This document shows, in pieces, positions 5,491-9,126 of a DNA stretch of 10,937 nucleotides; within the stretch, counting starts at the first letter, position 1; each line of letters begins with the position of its first letter. The translations under genes were made by a program, and so were the position numbers. The DNA is from an uncultured Faecalibacterium sp. GTDB lineage: Bacteria; Bacillota; Clostridia; Oscillospirales; Ruminococcaceae. The stretch spans positions 1 to 10,937 of the forward strand of contig UQGD01000049.1 in NCBI GenBank assembly GCA_900540455.1. Direction: 5' to 3'. The notes under the pieces are model-generated. The model saw nothing but the letters and a program-made list of their open reading frames with translations, was not told the DNA's origin and searched no databases.

Positions 5491-7302
5491 ATGACTGAAC
5501 TTGCAACGATCTACCGCAACTACAACCCCCGGCAGGCCGCACTGGATGAGGCCCGCCGTCTGCTGGCTGCCGCTGCGCAGGCTGCCATGGATGCAGGCGA
5601 GCTGCCCCAGGCTGAGCTGCCCGCCTTTATCGTGGAGGTGCCCGCAGACACCAAGAACGGCGACATCGCCTCCAATCTGGCCATGGCAGGCGCCCGCACC
5701 TGGCGCAAAGCGCCCCGGATGATCGCCGAGGCCCTGACCGCTCATCTGCAGCTGGAGAATACCGTCTTTGAGCGTGCCGAGGTAGCAGGCCCTGGCTTTA
5801 TCAACCTGTTCCTGGCTCCCAGCTTCTGGGCAGGTGTCGTGCTGGCTGCCTGCTCCAACCCGGAGTATGGCCGCACCGATCACGGCAAGGGCCAGCGTTA
5901 TAATGTGGAGTTCGTCTCCGCCAACCCCACCGGCCCCATGCACATGGGCAATGCCCGGGGCGGCGCTCTGGGCGACTGCCTGTCCGCTGTGCTGGACTGG
6001 GCGGGCTACGAGGTGACCCGTGAGTTTTATATCAACGATGCCGGCAACCAGATCCAGAAGTTTGGCAAGAGCCTGGCAGTACGCTATCTGCAGCACTTTG
6101 CCGGGGAGCAGACTTATCCCCTGCCCGCTGAGTGCTACCAGGGCGGCGACATCAAGCTGCTGGCAGGTGAGTTTGCCGCACAGCAGGGCGATGCCTACGT
6201 TGCCCCCTGCCAGGGTCTGGAGGGCGACGCCCTGTACGAGAGCGAGGGCTTTGCCGCTCTGAAGGACGCTCTGGTAGCCTATGCCCTGCCCAAGAACATC
6301 GCCAACCTGAAGCGGGACCTGGGCAAGTACCGCATCGATTACGATGTGTGGTTCCACGAGAGCACCCTCCACGACTCCGGCGCAGTAATGGCTGTGGTGG
6401 ATAAGCTGCTGGAGCTGGGCGCCTGCTATAAGGCAGAGGATGGCGCTGTGATGTACCGCAGCGCGCAGTACGCTGCCAAGTACGGCACCGTAAACAAGAA
6501 AAAGACCGAGGATGGCACCGAGGAGCAGGCCAAGGACGAGGTCCTGGTGCGCGCCAACGGCATCCCCACCTATTTTGCTGCGGATATCGCCTACCACTAC
6601 AATAAGCTGGCCACCCGCGGCTTTGACAAAGCCATTGATGTGTGGGGCGCAGACCACCACGGCCATGTGGCCCGCATGAAGGGCGCAATGGATGCCATTG
6701 GCCTGGACGGCAGCAAGCTGGATGTCGTGCTGATGCAGATGGTCAACCTGATGCGGGATGGCCAGCCGGTGCGTATGTCCAAGCGTACGGGCAACGCCAT
6801 TACCCTGACCGACCTGCTGGAGGAAGTGCCCATCGACAGCGCACGTTTCCTCTTTAATATGCACGATGCAGGCAGCGGCATCGACTTTGACCTGGATCAG
6901 GCCGTCAAGACCGACAACGACAACCCTGTATACTATGTGCAGTATGCTCATGCCCGTATCTGCTCCATCCTGAAAAAGCTGGCCAGCGAGGGCGTGCCCT
7001 TTGCCGGTGCAGACCAGGTCGATCCCTCTCTGCTGACCGACCCCACCGAGATGGATCTGGTGCGTATGCTGGCAGCGTTCCCCCAGGAGATCGTCCTGGC
7101 TGCGGAAAAGTATGATCCCAGCCGCCTCAACCGCTTTGTGATCGATCTGGCCAGTGCGTTCCACCGCTTCTACGGCAACTGCCGCATCCAGGGTGCAGAC
7201 CCTGCTGTGCAGCAGGCCCGCCTGGCTCTGTGCACCGGCGTAAAGCAGACGATCTGCAACGTGCTGACCATGTTCAAGATCAACGTGCCGGAAAAGATGT
7301 AA
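5491..7302 (+). CDS. argS: Arginyl-tRNA synthetase
   Basis: This 603-residue class I synthetase charges tRNA-Arg. The N-terminal additional domain covers about 1-110. The catalytic core has VEFVSANPTGPMHMGNARGG (139-158), in which HMGN stands for HIGH, and EFYINDAGNQIQKFG follows. The class I lysine motif is VRMSKRTGN (427-435). The C-terminal DALR anticodon-binding domain (about 480-603) starts around NPVYYVQYAHARICSILKK. A start at 5491 is chosen over the in-frame ATG at 5479, because GAAAGGA (5473-5479) would overlap the latter. A small charged insert (KKKTEDGTEEQAK) precedes the VLVRANG segment. It is the last gene before a strong terminator. Confidence 0.96.
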   Translation: MTELATIYRNYNPRQAALDEARRLLAAAAQAAMDAGELPQAELPAFIVEVPADTKNGDIASNLAMAGARTWRKAPRMIAEALTAHLQLENTVFERAEVAGPGFINLFLAPSFWAGVVLAACSNPEYGRTDHGKGQRYNVEFVSANPTGPMHMGNARGGALGDCLSAVLDWAGYEVTREFYINDAGNQIQKFGKSLAVRYLQHFAGEQTYPLPAECYQGGDIKLLAGEFAAQQGDAYVAPCQGLEGDALYESEGFAALKDALVAYALPKNIANLKRDLGKYRIDYDVWFHESTLHDSGAVMAVVDKLLELGACYKAEDGAVMYRSAQYAAKYGTVNKKKTEDGTEEQAKDEVLVRANGIPTYFAADIAYHYNKLATRGFDKAIDVWGADHHGHVARMKGAMDAIGLDGSKLDVVLMQMVNLMRDGQPVRMSKRTGNAITLTDLLEEVPIDSARFLFNMHDAGSGIDFDLDQAVKTDNDNPVYYVQYAHARICSILKKLASEGVPFAGADQVDPSLLTDPTEMDLVRMLAAFPQEIVLAAEKYDPSRLNRFVIDLASAFHRFYGNCRIQGADPAVQQARLALCTGVKQTICNVLTMFKINVPEKM

Positions 7303-7325
7303 CCCCTGTTTCACAGCTTTTCTCT

Positions 7326-7354
7326 AAGGCCAGCGCTTCGGCGCTGGCCTTTTT
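7326..7354 (+). terminator. Intrinsic terminator after argS
   Basis: AAGGCCAGCGC (7326-7336), a TTCG tetraloop and GCGCTGGCCTT (7341-7351) form a perfect 11-bp stem running into TTTTT (7350-7354), 24 nt after the argS stop. Confidence 0.97.
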
Positions 7355-7453
7355 ATGTGCAGAGTGCTAAATTGAGAGGTTTCTTTGGCGTATTTCATAG
7401 TATTTTGTTTATCACTTGAAAAATATAGTTATATTTATTGTGCAAAAAGCGAA
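7355..7453 (+). other. A/T-rich spacer upstream of the non-coding unit
   Basis: No gene is seen. Composition changes sharply from the G+C-rich argS to runs such as GAAAAATATAGTTATATTTATTG just upstream of the -35 box at 7454. It could act as an UP-element-like stretch for the next promoter; that is inference. Confidence 0.4.
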
Positions 7454-7482
7454 TAGACAGCCGCCCCTTCTGCGTGTATAAT
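7454..7482 (+). promoter_or_regulatory. Strong promoter of the 7489-8145 unit
   Basis: TAGACA (7454-7459, 5 of 6 matches) and a perfect TATAAT (7477-7482) are exactly 17 bp apart, with A/T-rich DNA upstream. The predicted start is near 7489. No conventional gene follows, which points to an RNA product or tiny peptides. Confidence 0.8.
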
Positions 7483-7564
7483 AAAGCCAGAAACCAGATA
7501 AGTACAGCAGAAGCTCAAATGAGAGCTCACCCCGCTGACTTTAAGCAGAAAGGAGCGAAGACCG

Positions 7565-7615
7565 ATGGTTGATATGGAACCCGCACAGTACGGACAGGCT
7601 GTCGGGGTTCGCTGA
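7565..7615 (+). CDS. Micro-ORF 1 (16 aa) in the large RNA
   Basis: The ATG at 7565 follows AAAGGAG (7549-7555) at 9-nt spacing and encodes MVDMEPAQYGQAVGVR before TGA. The ribosome binding site is as good as those of the ribosomal genes in this window. A GAACCC/GGGTTC stem spans most of the ORF, so translation and folding would compete. No homology is recognised. It may be a leader peptide or a chance frame in a structured RNA. Confidence 0.3.
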   Translation: MVDMEPAQYGQAVGVR

Positions 7616-7770
7616 GAGCAAAACAGACGCTCACCACAGACGGGATGTTTCCCCCGTATAAAAAGACAAAAAAGAACGAGCGATTCTTGAGCATCAATAA
7701 GGCGAATAAAAGATAGCCTGTCATATATGATCTTTTGCGATTCAAATAGATCCGCCGGAAGGTGATTCTG

Positions 7771-7809
7771 ATGAAGAAGACAATGCTACGGAGAATCTTA
7801 TTTGAATAA
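7771..7809 (+). CDS. Micro-ORF 2 (12 aa, basic)
   Basis: The ATG at 7771 follows GGAAGGTG (7757-7764) at 6-nt spacing and encodes MKKTMLRRILFE before TAA. The ribosome binding site, start and most of the ORF lie inside the stem formed by 7741-7751 and 7795-7806, so that stem could sequester it or be opened by a translating ribosome. It is short, basic and amphipathic-looking; function unknown. Confidence 0.3.
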   Translation: MKKTMLRRILFE

Positions 7810-7825
7810 AAGTAAAGGAGTTCTA

Positions 7826-7850
7826 CCAATGTACTAGGCAGTTTGTCCCC
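7826..7850 (+). repeat. 25-nt direct repeat, copy 1
   Basis: Begins CCAATGTACTAGG and matches 7939-7963 at 22 of 25 positions; all three differences are transitions. It contains the first two-codon minigene and runs into the 5' arm of a TCCCC/GGGGA stem. Confidence 0.8.
7829..7837 (+). other. Two-codon minigene ATG TAC TAG with ribosome binding site
   Basis: AAAGGAG (7814-7820) lies 8 nt before ATG-TAC-TAG, encoding only fMet-Tyr. Such AUG-X-stop minigenes are known from phage lambda bar to cause peptidyl-tRNA drop-off. Whether this one is translated is unknown. Confidence 0.35.
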
Positions 7851-7880
7851 TGGCAAATCTATCTGAGGGGATGTGGTAAT

Positions 7881-7925
7881 ATGAAATTCATCCACATGAT
7901 TCGTGTACCGCAATCCAACAGTTAA
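7881..7925 (+). CDS. Micro-ORF 3 (14 aa)
   Basis: The ATG at 7881 follows GAGGGG (7865-7870) at 10 nt and encodes MKFIHMIRVPQSNS before TAA. It lies between the two minigenes, starting 110 nt after micro-ORF 2, so micro-ORF plus minigene looks like a roughly 110-nt module used twice. It shares an MK start and an internal Met followed by Ile/Leu-Arg with micro-ORF 2. No homologue is recognised. Confidence 0.3.
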   Translation: MKFIHMIRVPQSNS

Positions 7926-7938
7926 GATGAGGGTCAGT

Positions 7939-7963
7939 CCAATGTACTAAGTAGTTTGTTCCC
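7939..7963 (+). repeat. 25-nt direct repeat, copy 2
   Basis: Begins CCAATGTACTAAG, 113 bp downstream of copy 1, and differs from it by three transitions (G/A, C/T, C/T). It contains the second two-codon minigene and is followed by a CCGCTC/GAGCGG hairpin. Confidence 0.8.
7942..7950 (+). other. Two-codon minigene ATG TAC TAA with ribosome binding site
   Basis: TGAGGGT (7928-7934) lies 7 nt before ATG-TAC-TAA. The encoded dipeptide (fMet-Tyr) is the same as in the first minigene, while the stop codon changes from TAG to TAA, so the minigene reading survives one of the differences between the repeats. Confidence 0.35.
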
Positions 7964-8027
7964 AACCGCTCGGATCGTGAGCGGAAGCAATATTCCCCCA
8001 GTTCCCATTACCAAGGAGCGATATCCC

Positions 8028-8057
8028 ATGAAACGGATGGTATCTACCGAAAAATGA
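8028..8057 (+). CDS. Micro-ORF 4 (9 aa)
   Basis: The ATG at 8028 follows AAGGAG (8013-8018) at 9 nt and encodes MKRMVSTEK before TGA. The site AAGGAGCGA here repeats that before micro-ORF 1. It again starts MK with a nearby second Met. Function unknown. Confidence 0.28.
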   Translation: MKRMVSTEK

Positions 8058-8078
8058 GGAATGTGAGGATAAGAGGCA

Positions 8079-8096
8079 ATGACTCCGAAGAAGTAA
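8079..8096 (+). CDS. Micro-ORF 5 (5 aa), next to the terminator
   Basis: The ATG at 8079 follows TGAGGAT (8064-8070) at 8 nt and encodes MTPKK before TAA at 8094-8096. The stop lies 4 nt before the terminator stem at 8101. A ribosome halted here would overlap the stem, so an attenuation-like effect is conceivable. Confidence 0.25.
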   Translation: MTPKK

Positions 8097-8100
8097 GTAT

Positions 8101-8145
8101 CCTGCCGGATGAGGGCTTGCAACCGCCTCATCCGGCAGGTTTTTT
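8101..8145 (+). terminator. Intrinsic terminator of the large RNA unit
   Basis: A perfect 14-bp stem (CCTGCCGGATGAGG, 8101-8114, with 8126-8139), an 11-nt loop and TTTTTT (8140-8145). The T-run is only on the plus-strand side, which fixes the orientation of the unit. Confidence 0.97.
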
Positions 8146-8200
8146 GTTGCCGTAGATCCTGGACTTTCCCCTTTTTCTCAGCCGGAACATCCCCCTGCTC

Positions 8201-8229
8201 TTGCCAGGGGTCCAACAGCGGCGTATACT
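8201..8229 (+). promoter_or_regulatory. Promoter of the Dabb-domain gene
   Basis: TTGCCA (8201-8206) and TATACT (8224-8229) are 17 bp apart, each 5 of 6 to consensus. The short leader contains a 6-bp hairpin, ATGCCC/GGGCAT (8238-8252). Confidence 0.7.
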
Positions 8230-8282
8230 GGGGATGGATGCCCGCCGGGCATTCTGCTATCTTAAAAACACAGGAGGTCCCC

Positions 8283-8585
8283 ATGGTCAAGCATATCATC
8301 CTTTGGCAGCTCAAGGACGAGCTGTCTGATACCGAAAAAGCCGCTGTCAAGGCGGAGATCAAAGCCGGACTGGAGGGGCTTGCCGGGCAGATCCCGGGGC
8401 TTATCTCCATCGCAGTGCAGACAGAGGGGCTGCCCAGCTCTACTGCCGACCTGATGCTGGACTCTGCTTTTGAATCTGTGGCCGCATTGCAGGGCTATGC
8501 CTGCCATCCGGCTCATGTAGCTGTGGCTGACGGCAGGGTCCGCCCCTATACAAAAAGCCGGGCCTGCCTGGATTTTGAGGTCTGA
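8283..8585 (+). CDS. Dabb (stress-responsive A/B barrel) domain protein
   Basis: The 100-residue protein begins MVKHIILWQLKDELSD and continues with a helix, a strand (GLISIAVQTEG, 39-49) and the Dabb core DLMLDSAFESVAALQGYACHPAHVAVA (60-82, written here in part as family landmarks: LD, F63, L69, Y72, HPAHV at 75-79). This ferredoxin-like fold usually forms dimeric alpha/beta barrels; members range from stress proteins to small cyclases, and many bacterial ones are uncharacterised. It has no signal or membrane segment. GGAGG lies about 6 nt before the ATG at 8283; the frame extends upstream only through the previous terminator. It has its own promoter and stands alone before metG. Specific function unknown. 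Confidence 0.85.
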   Translation: MVKHIILWQLKDELSDTEKAAVKAEIKAGLEGLAGQIPGLISIAVQTEGLPSSTADLMLDSAFESVAALQGYACHPAHVAVADGRVRPYTKSRACLDFEV

Positions 8586-8675
8586 GCCAGCCCTACGCTC
8601 TGCCCCGGCAGAACTTTGCTGCAGCGCAGCGCTCCCTCCCCTATTGGGCGGTTTTGCTCCTTACCCCCTGCAAAA

Positions 8676-8700
8676 GCGGGAAAAAGCATCTTTTTCCCGC
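8676..8700. repeat. Perfect 11-bp inverted repeat between the Dabb gene and metG
   Basis: GCGGGAAAAAG (8676-8686) and CTTTTTCCCGC (8690-8700) flank a 3-nt loop. There is no T-run after it on the plus strand; on the minus strand TTTT follows. It probably helps end or stabilise the Dabb transcript. The rest of 8586-8730 shows no gene. Confidence 0.6.
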
Positions 8701-8730
8701 CCAGAAGCGCCGATTTTATCCTGTGTACAG

Positions 8731-8759
8731 TTGACAAAGCGGCGCTTTTTGCGTATTAT
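8731..8759 (+). promoter_or_regulatory. Promoter of the metG T-box leader
   Basis: A perfect TTGACA (8731-8736) and TATTAT (8754-8759, 5 of 6) are separated by 17 bp. The start is predicted near 8767. The spacer contains the 3' arm of an inverted repeat AAGCGCCG/CGGCGCTT (8705-8712 with 8740-8747) that is followed by T's. Confidence 0.85.
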
Positions 8760-8766
8760 AAAGTGG

Positions 8767-9074
8767 CATCAGTAAACAGGCTGCGATGGGGAGAGTACGC
8801 TTTGGCCTGCGCCTTGCAGAGAGCCCGACAGGTGGAACCGGGCAGGCGCACACAGCGGAAGATGGCCCTTGAGCTGCGCGGGCAAACGGGCATATACTGT
8901 CCCTCAGCCTGCGACGGGTACGCCCGTTACCGCGTTTTGCTGGGTGGGATGCATCTGCTCTCCCCCGGCGCAAAGGCCGCTGCCCGCAAGGGCACGGTGA
9001 AGCAAGGTGGTACCACGGAAGCACAGCTCCCGTCCTTGTCAGGCATTCCAGCCTGTCAGGGCGGGGGCTTTTTT
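8767..9074 (+). promoter_or_regulatory. T-box riboswitch, methionine-specific
   Basis: The leader of about 310 nt has T-box landmarks: a Stem I with GAGAGTA (8791-8797) and GCAGAGAG (8816-8823), GGAA followed by a candidate specifier codon ATG (8862-8864), and the T-box sequence AAGGTGGTACCACG (9004-9017) in which TGGT (9008-9011) would pair with an ACCA tRNA end. A terminator follows. Uncharged tRNA-Met should stabilise the antiterminator and switch on metG. An AUG specifier and a bulge fitting discriminator base A both agree with Met and with the downstream gene. The specifier is assigned by position, not modelling. Confidence 0.92.
9025..9074 (+). terminator. T-box terminator hairpin before metG
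   Basis: Arms 9025-9044 and 9051-9069 pair (AGCTCCCG with CGGGGGCT by G-U/G-C pairs, CAGGC with GCCTG) around loop ATTCCA, followed by TTTTTT (9069-9074). It follows the antiterminator sequence directly, as in T-boxes. Confidence 0.9.
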
Positions 9075-9126
9075 CTGTCCCCCGCCCGCCGATTTTTTCC
9101 CTTTGCAAGAAAGGATGAGCGACCCT

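Larger units (their letters stand above)
7489..8145 (+). ncRNA. Candidate large RNA of unknown family carrying a chain of micro-ORFs
   Basis: A strong promoter and a perfect terminator bracket about 655 nt without a normal gene. The stretch is visibly A+T-richer than its neighbours. Pairings seen are agctc/gagct (about 7512-7526), GAACCC/GGGTTC (7577-7582 with 7605-7610), GAATAAAAGAT with ATCTTTT...ATTC (7704-7714 with 7730-7743), TTCAAATAGAT with ATCTTATTTGAA (7741-7751 with 7795-7806), TCCCC/GGGGA (7846-7850 with 7867-7871) and CCGCTC/GAGCGG (7966-7971 with 7979-7984). Along it run at least seven very short ORFs, each with a Shine-Dalgarno-like sequence at 6-10 nt. It lacks landmarks I know of RNase P, tmRNA, SRP or 6S RNA. 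Its size resembles ornate large RNAs such as ROOL, GOLLD or OLE, but I cannot match it to one. Transcription is well supported; function is unknown. Confidence 0.6.

Noticed and set aside
5482..7314. 610-codon minus-strand frame opposite argS
   Set aside because: It mirrors argS codon bias; ArgRS motifs on the plus strand are decisive.
7645..7716. A 23-codon lysine-rich frame starting MFPPYKK inside the large RNA
   Set aside because: The frame is open and basic, but there is no Shine-Dalgarno at a workable distance and its ATG sits in the loop of an ACGGG/CCCGT hairpin. Left out as a gene; worth including in any conservation test.
7527..7913. A 128-codon minus-strand frame through the large RNA region
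   Set aside because: It starts at TTG with no ribosome binding site, has no recognisable domain, and runs against the promoter and terminator orientation. Taken as chance.
7355..8282. CRISPR array, tRNA gene, insertion sequence or group II intron in the gene-free region
   Set aside because: Only one 25-nt repeat pair is present, with no regular spacers. I see no cloverleaf, no transposase frame, no terminal inverted repeats and no domain V-like sequence.
7934..8410. A 158-codon minus-strand frame spanning a terminator and the Dabb gene
   Set aside because: It crosses a strong terminator and is antisense to a recognisable protein.
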